Shown here: positions 34,531 to 42,754 of the stretch, one piece after another | Layout of the letters: every line of letters begins with the position of its first letter | Numbering within the stretch: position 1 is the first letter of the stretch | Assembly (NCBI GenBank): GCA_030407315.1 | Contig: JALQPE010001964.1 | Coordinates: 1 to 57,750, forward strand | DNA length: 57,750 nt | Origin: Asparagopsis taxiformis | Taxonomy: Eukaryota; Rhodophyta; Florideophyceae; Bonnemaisoniales; Bonnemaisoniaceae | Direction of reading: 5' to 3' | Position numbers and translations under genes: made by a program | Notes under the pieces: generated by a model | Seen by the model: the letters and a program-made list of their open reading frames with translations, nothing else | Database searches by the model: none | Told to the model about the DNA's origin: nothing

Positions 34531-34803
34531 GAAAGAGTTAGAATGATAGTGACTCCTCCGATCAATTCTAAAATCAAGCCGAGAGCTCGTAAAATGTTTT
34601 CCAGTGTGCGGTCTAAGCATTCCAACTCCAGCTAGTGTTTCATCAGTCCAGTTTTGGCATAAGTTTCGGTAGCTATGCGTCCGTCCATTTATGGTCCTGA
34701 GCCTCTTTCAAAATTTCTGTACAGAAATTGAAAATAAAAATAATTGTCACGTTTCAATGAGAAACGAAATGACGAACCGTTAGATGGACCGGGAGCTGGT
34801 CTA

Positions 34804-35410
34804 CCGTACACTTCTACATACCACCCGCAGACAGTGGAAAAAGCAGAGAGATTCATTGTTACAATATTTTTGGGAATTATTCGCTATATTAATATAGTGA
34901 ATTGACCCCAATTTGTCGCATCTTCTGAAATTGCAGAAGATGCGATGGATTAGGATCAATTCACTGATGCTAAAACATGCGGCTATAATAACCAAGTACA
35001 CTGCGTAACCAGTCTATCTCCATTTGAATTGGTCCTCTCTCGGCACTCTTTCCACTGGTCACCGGAAAATACAGCGTCCACCGACGACGAGAATATTTCA
35101 ACGAAGCAGTACCATACATAGGATTAGCGCTTGGAAGCGCTACAGTAGCGTAACTCTGAAATTTCATCTAGTTAGCGGGGGCAAACAGAAAGTTCCCCAA
35201 GGGCCCTATAAGGAATATTTTGATAAGTGCGTACGACTGTTGAAGGATTCAATAAAACTGGGAGATTTTGTTTGTTCAAGACACGAAGCGGAGGTGGATG
35301 GTGTGAGACACAAACTAAGAAGTTTGGACAACGGACAATTCTTGGTCATAAAGAGAAGCTCACACACTGTCGTTGTACCATACTGGAGTGGAGAGAAGGG
35401 AGATTTACAC
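34804..35410 (+). pseudogene. Integrase C-terminal part of the nested gypsy element
   Basis: Continues the integrase after the hAT element: YTSTYHPQT with the following ERF (catalytic Glu region), DQFTDAKTCGYNNQVHCVTS, and LSPFELVLSRHS (PFxLVLSR motif). Then a basic tail and the IKLGDFVCSRHE / DNGQFLVIKRSSHTVVV SH3-like module at 35250-35380. A 31-bp-arm imperfect inverted repeat interrupts it at 34896-34965. No clear chromodomain follows. Confidence 0.8.
34896..34965. repeat. 31-bp-arm inverted repeat
   Basis: Arms beginning AGTGAATTGA and ending TCAATTCACT, each with ATCTTCT next to an 8-bp spacer; about five mismatches. Confidence 0.82.
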
Positions 35411-36753
35411 TAGTTTCTCGTGACCTACGAAAATAAGAAGTATGGTCTTCTGGGTTTTAAGGTGATTGTCCAACTGTATTTGATCACGTCAAGCTAGAGT
35501 TGCCCTCAGGAAGTAGGACCGAAATGTTCTCGAGCGGTACATTCCATGTCCAGTTGATTGTAATTCCCATCACTATCAATCTAGTCTCGCTTTAGGAGGT
35601 CTGGTAAAAGACACTTTTGAATTCTTCTCCGGTATGGAAGACTACACGAATTGGAAATATAGCTCGCGAGGTCTATCGGCCTTATAGTGAACTCTAGAAA
35701 CATATACTACTATAAGCTGGTACCTCCAACACAGTGAGCACCAAAATCAGAATATTTATTTTAGAACAGAATTATGTGCACAGTATTCCACGGCCATATT
35801 TTGCCATGTGTCAGTCCTGTACTCCGCTATCATACTAATGAATGATGGATACCATACATACACTGCAGTGTATCATTGGGAGTACCATGTCTACGGTTCA
35901 TGTGTTACACAGTGTGTATAACGGACAAATAAAACATAACATTAGTTTTTAGATTGATTTTGATGGAACTTGCTGCAGGTGCTATTTACGTGGTGGAAAG
36001 CAGTCCATCCGAATGTGAGCTGGAGCAAAACCTAATGAGGGGATCGGCGTGTGCAGATGGACCAATTTGAATTGCATTAATGCGCAATTCAATATCTCCA
36101 TTTAATTTGCGTGAAGCACTGACATTGTTTGGAGATTGAAGAGGTCAGCAAGCGTCTGTGATGAGGCAGCTGTCAGCTAGCCAAATGGCTTAGTTGAAAC
36201 TCCAGAAGAGCCAGGCGGACAAGCGGACTTCCTGACAGTATATTTGTTCAATCGAGCAGCTCTCGAAATGTTCTTTAATTTATAAGCAGGTGCACTATTG
36301 ATTCCAAATTGAACCATAGTCCAATGTACTGTACAGGAATTTGAAATTCCAAAGTTGTCTTTGAGCGTACGCTCGTGTTTTACGTGTCATCTGTGCAGTG
36401 AATTTGTATACATACCAGTCGTTGACATATGGACATGTGTGAAGCACATATCACATCAAAGATAGATCTCAGCTATTGGGTCATTGGGCTGGAATTTTGA
36501 AATTAGGAACTTAATCCAAAATATGCACCGTGGAGGCGCCATCAACGCGATATGTGTGTATCTTCCTGTGATGGTGCTTTCTCAGATAGTCTGCTCAGGA
36601 GAGACACAAAGAGTTTTTGTAAGCGGAAGTCTTTCGATTTGACCCTGTATTGGTAAATCCAATTCTCAACTGCTCTACTCAAGCTTGCAACATACCGGCG
36701 CTGGTCACATTCTGCGATCTTCATACGCGGTTGTATAATATTCTAAACTCCGA

Positions 36754-37302
36754 TTGATGTTGGCGGTGCTAGACTGTATGTGCTTCATATCTAGCTGCGG
36801 TTATTCGTTCAAAAGCCGCCTGCTTATTTATTATGACGAAGTATTCATATGGATAATTCCAATTCGTAAGCGGAGAGGAACTACATCTTACTTCTTTTTC
36901 AGCCTTATTAGAAGCCAAGTGGGTCGAATACACGAGGTTACAGCATGCTGTCAAACAGGATACATAGTTCTGGATATGATTGAACGTATGCCCATTCATG
37001 CTGGACATGATCTCGTATGTGCGGGTGTGCTTCTATACGCAGTCACATTGTGTGTTCGATCGCTATGGAGATTTATTCTCGAATGGTTGACATCTGGACT
37101 TCATTGCTCAACACGGGCTATTTATGAATGGCTTGCACATGAATTCCCCGCTCTGTTTCATTTTATTATGAATGAATTTTGTACACGGTCACTGACAGCG
37201 ACACAGTTTGTGCGCAGTACTCGTGTGTCAGTGACCCCTGAACATCGCCGAAAGATTGAAGATTTTCTATTCACACATGTAGGTATACTTGATCATCAAT
37301 AG
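36754..37302 (+). CDS. Hypothetical protein, possible membrane protein
   Basis: 182-codon ORF, the only one above 120 codons between 35.5 and 38.3 kb. It has several hydrophobic stretches (AVLDCMCFISSCGYSF, LLYAVTLCVRSLWRFILEWL, FPALFHFIMNEF), consistent with membrane segments, and nine cysteines. No family is recognised and nothing around it supports expression. It may be a chance ORF. Confidence 0.25.
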   Translation: MMLAVLDCMCFISSCGYSFKSRLLIYYDEVFIWIIPIRKRRGTTSYFFFSLIRSQVGRIHEVTACCQTGYIVLDMIERMPIHAGHDLVCAGVLLYAVTLCVRSLWRFILEWLTSGLHCSTRAIYEWLAHEFPALFHFIMNEFCTRSLTATQFVRSTRVSVTPEHRRKIEDFLFTHVGILDHQ

Positions 37303-37484
37303 AACAATCGGCAAGTCCGTATCATGCACAAGGGATAGTGCTAGAACTAGACTGCTTACTATAATAAGTAGTCATCACAGTGTTCATTCCATCCATTTTT
37401 CGTTATATACACAGCACTATTGACACATGTGTCAGTGTGCAGTTGTGGAGATCTCCATTAATAATGACAGTCGCACGCATACGT

Positions 37485-37880
37485 AGGATACATGCATGCT
37501 ATTTATCTATGCGATACATACCAACCGTGGCGAGGATGCTTCATGATGCAGCATGATGCAGAATAATGGTGAGAATATCATACGCATATTTGCAGATCTC
37601 AGCTGAATTCCCAAAATCTGCTATTCAAATTTGCAAGCATGCGTCCTCGCCAACGAGGACGTCCGGATCATGCAGGGTGTTTGCGACAGTGACAGATCTA
37701 CGAAATCGTGCAGCCATCTAAACATTAATGTGTACTCATAGGAGGCATGTATAGAATATATCTATACGATGTATACCAACTGCTACGAAGGTGCTGCGTG
37801 CTAAAGCATAATAGTGAGAATGTCATGTGATACACATGGTGCACATTTGTGCAAATCATGGACTTCAGCTGAGTTCCTAT
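37485..37880 (+). repeat. Diverged direct repeat of about 130 bp
   Basis: The block near 37490-37615 (CTATTTATCTATGCGATACA ... AATGGTGAGAATATCAT ... CTCAGCTGAATTCC) reappears diverged near 37745-37880 (ATATCTATACGATGTATACC ... AATAGTGAGAATGTCAT ... TTCAGCTGAGTTCC), about 255 bp further. The remaining DNA from 35.7 to 38.3 kb shows no recognisable gene. Confidence 0.6.
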
Positions 37881-38317
37881 CAAAAACTATATCAAGCTCC
37901 AATACGACTAATCTTGTTCATGAATCGATACGATACCGCTTCTACCGAATACTCATGGTTGTACATTAAGAATCCGCCAAAAAGAAGCTCTGCGCGTCTA
38001 CACGTGCATCACATCACTGCACTGGAAAGGATTGGAATCATAGCACAATCGTATCTGGAGCTTTTCAACAACTTGACCGGTTTATTCTCAACCTTCTCTG
38101 AGATAGAATGGAGGACTGGAATTCATCCCTCCTAATTGTTGTAGCAGATACCAAGTCATTGTCGGGGTAAGGTGCACTAAAAAAGAACGAAGCCCCATTG
38201 TCATGAATAAGCGGCTATGAAGGGGTACCATCAAAACAGTAATCACTTCAATTCATAATTTGCGCATGACGAAAAGCATCATACCGGAGTGGAAATGCTT
38301 CTCGAGCTCTTGAAGGT

Positions 38318-39694
38318 TCAACCCTGCTTATTGAAGCATTCTTTGGAACAGGCCCATATCTCCTCTCTGTCTGTCTTCCCAGCAACTCTTCTCCCATACT
38401 CGCAAATACTGTGCACTGGCTGATGGCACTCTGTGCACTTATGGGATGTTATAGAGGTTTCACCAGGTCTGAGACTCATTGCCACAACACAGTCTGATTT
38501 TAGCACACAATTTGTGCGTCTACCTTTTTCATTACCATCAGGAGTAGAAGAATGAACTTGCCCGGAGCTTGTCATTTTGATATCACCACTATGATCGAAG
38601 TACTTCTCTTTTCTCCTGGAAAGTTTGAGTCTCTTGCTCTTCCTCGTTCCCTGGACCAAAGCTGAGTCATTGACAGTTCCCGGAAACTCTTTTGAAACGT
38701 CTTGGGGGCCTTTTCTTTCGGGGAGAATTTCCTGGGAAGCATTACTTCTGGAAAGTACAGTCTCCTTGCTCCCGGCACACTTCGAAAGACCGGGAGCTGG
38801 GGAGGGTGGATCGACATATGCCGGTGTACATAGAGGAGTATCGGCTTCCTTGTCACTGAGAGTGTCTGATGTGAGGGGCATGAGGCCCACACATGCCTCA
38901 GCTTGTGACATGGGTCTCAGATCGGCCGTTCTAGATTTATCCAGGAGTGCATTATTAGCTATTGCACCAAGACGCTTCATTGCAACTGCCGCACAATCTT
39001 TGTCTTTCTCTATTAAAACAGCTGGTCGTGATGTTCGAAGGCACGCAATTCCAGATGTGAGCGTGCCAGCATACGGATCACAGACAAGTCCACCAGGAGG
39101 ACAAAAAGAAGTTAGAAGCTCTACGAGTAAGTCGACATTCTTCTCCTCGACACGAACAAGTTTCCTCGTTCCATCGTACTTAAGCTTCGCAGACGGTACA
39201 GGGACGTTGTCGATTATATTGAATTTCCGGCTGTGGGTACATTTGATTAGTTGATAAGGCAATTCAAAGTCCACTACTCTTGGGATACTTTTCCCAGAGA
39301 GAGCTAATGCTGGGGAGTAAGCCAAAAGAGCAAAATCGCATGCGCACTGTGGCATTTTCAGCCTCCCATTTCTTCTGAGTGTAGAAGTATCCTTCGAAAT
39401 GATGAGCGGATAATGTAGTACCTGGAATCCATTCCTCTGGAAAGCATCAAACCACTTATGAAACCATTGCCAACTAGTGAACAATACAATGGATCCCTCT
39501 GGAACAAGAAGTCTCCGACAAAATTGGGCAAACTCGTTGATTTCCTTATCGTCAACGAAATCGTCGAATCCACTTCCAGCTCCAGATGCAGTTTTCATCT
39601 GAATAGAGTAAGGTGGATCTGTGAGGATGGTTGATACATTTCCTTTAAGTTTTTCGTATTCCTCGCTCTTCTGCTCAAACTCCTGCCATTTCAT
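38318..39694 (-). CDS. Beta-class DNA N6-adenine/N4-cytosine methyltransferase with C-terminal zinc cluster
   Basis: 458 codons from the first ATG. The catalytic motif IV ILTDPPYSIQ is at residues 23-32 and the AdoMet-binding motif I VCDPYAGTLTSG at about 204-215. This order (IV before I, target-recognition region between) defines beta-class amino-methyltransferases such as bacterial and phage M.CcrM-like enzymes. DPPY favours N6-adenine over N4-cytosine. The C-terminus has a Cys/His cluster, C420-X2-C423, H428, C431, C449, C453, resembling PHD/RING-like chromatin-reader or transposase-tail zinc motifs. It starts 24 nt after, and in the same frame as, the stop of the ParB-like ORF upstream, so the two may form one ParB-methyltransferase protein broken by a single TAG. 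Eukaryotic context suggests transfer from a phage or bacterium. Confidence 0.85.
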   Translation of the reverse strand: MKWQEFEQKSEEYEKLKGNVSTILTDPPYSIQMKTASGAGSGFDDFVDDKEINEFAQFCRRLLVPEGSIVLFTSWQWFHKWFDAFQRNGFQVLHYPLIISKDTSTLRRNGRLKMPQCACDFALLAYSPALALSGKSIPRVVDFELPYQLIKCTHSRKFNIIDNVPVPSAKLKYDGTRKLVRVEEKNVDLLVELLTSFCPPGGLVCDPYAGTLTSGIACLRTSRPAVLIEKDKDCAAVAMKRLGAIANNALLDKSRTADLRPMSQAEACVGLMPLTSDTLSDKEADTPLCTPAYVDPPSPAPGLSKCAGSKETVLSRSNASQEILPERKGPQDVSKEFPGTVNDSALVQGTRKSKRLKLSRRKEKYFDHSGDIKMTSSGQVHSSTPDGNEKGRRTNCVLKSDCVVAMSLRPGETSITSHKCTECHQPVHSICEYGRRVAGKTDREEIWACSKECFNKQG

Positions 39695-39718
39695 TCCAAA
39701 AACTTGAATATTGAAGCT

Positions 39719-41341
39719 CTACAAACATTCTGTCGGATCTGCCTTAGATGCATCTTCATTGTCCAGTTTTCCCCCTTTGGGTACTTGGGGATTACTCTCT
39801 TCATTATTATTATCTTCATCGATGTGTAAAGGCTCAGAGAGCTCCTCAGAGTCGTCAACCGAAATTGTAGGATCTGTCGTTGAGAGATTTTCCATGGATC
39901 GATGAATTAAATCTGAGACTTCTTTCGTGTCATGGTTTTTTTTGGTGCGGCAGCTTTCTTCCTCATTTTGAAAGTCGTTTGATCCGTTCGATAGATCGTT
40001 TGAGTTCCTGTGGCAATGCTCTTGCCCCTTGAATTTCATTAGATTCTGGTGGGCAACTGCAGGGCATGCCATCTTGTATGCCTCATAGAAAGAAGGCAGT
40101 GGATCCAAGTCGTTTCCATGATTGGAAGCGATTTCCCTGTCAAAAATTTGAGTACGCTCAGCGTTCCGACGCATCAATTCCATCTCCTTCGGCCAGATTT
40201 TCGTTCCCATCAACTTCTCAAACTTTTCAATTTCGAATAAAGCAGACTTGGCGGCGAGGTACTGTTCAGTAACAAAAGTGTGTTTTGTCGCACCATACCC
40301 ATTGAACTGTGCAAGATCTCTTATCCTCCAAAGGGTATTGATTTGTAGTTGCTCACCAATGTTTCCGGATGCATTCATAAATGCAGTGGACTGCTTGAAA
40401 GTAGAAGTAGAAATGATATTCCTATAGACCCTTGAGTCAACACCCACGGGAATCTTAGAAATGTGGGCTTTTTTCTTCTGTTGTGATGTAGCAAGTTCCT
40501 TATTCTCTTCGTTGACAATTATACCAACTGTGTCGATGACGGACTGAGGTAAACGAAGAGCGCACGCTGCCAATTGTTTGATAGTGGATGTGCAGCCTTT
40601 CTTCCCCCCACAGTAAAACACTGCGACCTCACTTGCTTTGGCACTCCTGTTCAGCCTAGCAGACAATGTTGCATAGTCTTGCTTTAGGCTTCGCAGAATA
40701 TCGAACTGTGTTTGTTCAACTATAAAGTCGTCAACGTTTTTAAAGTTGCAGCTTCTCGCAAACGCACGAAAAGTTTCCAAAGAAGAGGTACTTCGGAGCT
40801 TCGTAACAGATAGGTTGAAACCACTCCATTTCTCTGGTCTAGAACAGATGAGCTTCTGGAGCGCTATCAGCCTATGGGCGCCATCTACTATTCCAAACCA
40901 CTCCTTTCTTTTCGATACTTCTTTCTGAGCAGCGTCCTCACTAGCAAGCTCCTTCCTGAAATATTGTAGAGGAACTGAAGAGAAGGCTCCCTCCAAACGA
41001 ATGACGTAACACATTGAGCCCCCTGAGGTTACTCCTCCGCCCTCTTCATCATCGAATATGCGAGCCAACTCTTGCACGCATCCGTTCACAGTGTCTCTTA
41101 CACAAGTAAACGGAATACAGGCCATCCGTCTGTGTTCTCGGAAATGGACGCGGACGTCCACAACCTCTAGTACACCTAGTATTACTAGGCGGACGTCCAT
41201 GTTCTCCAGTATTTTTGGATGTCCGCCTAGAACCGGACGTCCATGCGGTCTAGTACGTCTAGTATTACTAGGGCGACATTCATTGTTTCTAGTACCACGG
41301 ATGTCCCCCTCGGGATGGACTTCCGCCATGTCTATGTCCAC
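39719..41341 (-). CDS. ParB-like domain protein
   Basis: 540 codons. WFGIVDGAHRLIALQKL at about residues 148-164 matches the ParB/Srx-fold signature (DGxHRxxA). SVPLQYFRKEL lies upstream and a helical region follows (residues 190-400), ending in an acidic Ser/Asn-rich tail. ParB-like domains bind or nick DNA or hydrolyse CTP; in phage and plasmid DNA methylases they often form the N-terminal domain before the methyltransferase. Residues 1-72 are translated from the GGACGTCC repeats and look non-coding, so Met73 (MACIPFTCVRD) is a likelier start. The stop at 39719 is followed in the same frame by the methyltransferase ORF (SFNIQVF, then its ATG), so a longer fused gene is plausible. Confidence 0.72.
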   Translation of the reverse strand: MDIDMAEVHPEGDIRGTRNNECRPSNTRRTRPHGRPVLGGHPKILENMDVRLVILGVLEVVDVRVHFREHRRMACIPFTCVRDTVNGCVQELARIFDDEEGGGVTSGGSMCYVIRLEGAFSSVPLQYFRKELASEDAAQKEVSKRKEWFGIVDGAHRLIALQKLICSRPEKWSGFNLSVTKLRSTSSLETFRAFARSCNFKNVDDFIVEQTQFDILRSLKQDYATLSARLNRSAKASEVAVFYCGGKKGCTSTIKQLAACALRLPQSVIDTVGIIVNEENKELATSQQKKKAHISKIPVGVDSRVYRNIISTSTFKQSTAFMNASGNIGEQLQINTLWRIRDLAQFNGYGATKHTFVTEQYLAAKSALFEIEKFEKLMGTKIWPKEMELMRRNAERTQIFDREIASNHGNDLDPLPSFYEAYKMACPAVAHQNLMKFKGQEHCHRNSNDLSNGSNDFQNEEESCRTKKNHDTKEVSDLIHRSMENLSTTDPTISVDDSEELSEPLHIDEDNNNEESNPQVPKGGKLDNEDASKADPTECL

Positions 41342-41345
41342 CTAG
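41151..41345. repeat. Degenerate ~40-bp tandem repeats carrying GGACGTCC
   Basis: Four imperfect units begin with GGACGTCC (41151, 41190, 41234) or a decayed form (near 41273), each followed by TCTAGTA...CTAGTATTACTAGG-like sequence. Variants GGATGTCC and GGACTTCC occur at about 41216, 41298 and 41316. The block lies at the 5' end of the ParB/methyltransferase unit and could be its promoter or an element end. GGACGTCC also occurs in the long repeats at 42.8-45.1 kb. Confidence 0.75.
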
Positions 41346-41429
41346 GACGGGCGCCGGTTCAGAAATTCAAAAATTTCGACCCCAGAAATTTCTGCCGCCG
41401 TGCTCGACATGGATGTCCGCATCCATCAC

Positions 41430-42440
41430 GGCGACCACTCTATTTTTCCTTGTCGGTCGACTCCAATTTCGTCTTTAATTTTTTCATCCTCTCGCTCACA
41501 CCCCCTTCCTGTTGGTGCTCACCTCCCCCGTACTGTACCTCAAACACCCCAATACCACTCTAGCACGCATTTTCAGATACCTATCCCCGCTTCCACGGTG
41601 CACACCTCCATTCCATACCTACTTTTCTGCTCTACCGTACAGATTTCGTATAACCAGTCCTCATACTACCTCAGAATAGGGCAAAAAACCCCCTATCTCC
41701 TCGACCATGCTCTCCCCCATCACCTTTGAAACGTATTGTTCTTCAGTACCCTCTCTCCTCTACCCTCAACCCCTCTCCTTCGCCCTCTACACAAACTTCC
41801 CCTGCAGCTTACTCTTCCAAAACCTCTCACTCCCCATCCCGTACCCGACCTGCTCCACCCCTCCCTCCCTCAGCTGCTCCATGCCCCCACGCCATCCGCA
41901 TCTTCGATACCGTATACACCACCACCACCGGCCCACGCTCCCGCACTGCGGGGTGGCTCCCCCGCCGTATCCCCAGAAACCTCCCCGCTCTGAAACACAT
42001 ATCAACCCCCCACTTCGCACCCTTCCTCCCACTCCCCTCCCTCCCCAAATACAATAACCCCCTTCTTCTCCATCACATCCCCACTCACCACAGCCAGAAC
42101 AGACGCCACCCCCTCCCCTTCTTTCTCCTCACTTTCCTAAAAACCCCTCCTCTCGGCGCCTTCAACCGCACCCTCCTACGGTCCCACCTAAACACCTCCT
42201 CCGCCCTCACTACCCCAACACCCCGCAGCGTCTCCCCAATCCCCATAATATGCTTGTCGGCACTCCTCTCCGAATCACAATCCATTCTAAACCCGCACTC
42301 CGTACATTTCCACCTCCCCCTGTACCATCCCAAGATTCCATCCCCCCACAGAACACATCCTCATACCACAGAAGAATTTTCTTCCTCTCATACCTCATCC
42401 ATAAAACCTCCATCAGCTCCATGTAAATTTCGATGAAAAT
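41430..42440. other. Strongly pyrimidine-biased kilobase
   Basis: The plus strand is extremely C/T-rich (for example CTCCTCTACCCTCAACCCCT) and the minus strand correspondingly purine-rich. The 236-codon plus ORF at 41726 is Pro/Ser/Leu/His-rich and low-complexity, and overlapping ORFs exist in almost every frame, which is what the bias predicts. The minus strand contains GRWKCTECGFRMDCD..., a cysteine pair that could be a zinc-finger remnant, but I recognise no gene. Confidence 0.6.
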
Positions 42441-42754
42441 ATTTTCTCTACTATGCAATCTCAAACATGTATGAGCCTATGCCTTTCCGCTTTGTCAACC
42501 CTGAATATTGGTACTCATGTATTCATAAAATAGGGCCACCCACATCCCTATCCCGTTCTGCAAGCTTTACAAACCACTAGACGCATACTCCACAACTATA
42601 CAACAAACACTACTCGCTATTTCAGACGACGCGGTACACAAGTAGCGTAGTGTCAACCTTCCGTGACGCCTTCCCTGATGCGTACAAGTGGGAAACACGT
42701 CTAGACGTATATCACAAGTGAGCGCGGGAATTTTCGGCACAGGAGATGCTGGGC

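Larger units (their letters stand above)
32341..34803 (+). mobile_element. hAT DNA transposon (2463 bp) with CCGTACAC target duplication
   Basis: Flanked by the 8-bp direct repeat CCGTACAC (32333-32340 and 34804-34811), the size diagnostic of hAT elements. Terminal inverted repeats are about 20 bp: TAGACCTGTTCGCGGTCCAT on the left and TAGACCAGCTCCCGGTCCAT read inward from the right (3 mismatches). Inside are a BED-type zinc finger and a decayed hAT transposase in the same orientation. Removing the element and one duplication restores the integrase motif NPYTSTYHPQT, so the boundaries are firm. It is younger than the gypsy host copy but now inactive. Confidence 0.95.
26460..35700 (+). mobile_element. 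Degenerate gypsy element with two nested insertions
   Basis: Plus-strand order: weak gag-like region (26.46-27.5 kb), retropepsin (27.7-28.1 kb), RT (28.7-29.06 and 30.34-30.9 kb), RNase H (31.08-31.4 kb), integrase (31.85-32.34 and 34.80-35.05 kb) and integrase tail (to about 35.4 kb). The two gaps are a 1277-bp insert (29061-30337) and a hAT transposon (32341-34803). Removing each with one target copy restores canonical peptide sequence (TYPLPRMDEF and NPYTSTYHPQT). Many stops show that the copy is old. Neither LTR could be delimited. Confidence 0.82.

Noticed and set aside
41726..42436. 236-codon Pro/Ser/Leu-rich plus-strand ORF
   Set aside because: It lies in an extreme pyrimidine tract that removes stop codons; low complexity and overlapping ORFs in other frames make it a composition artefact.
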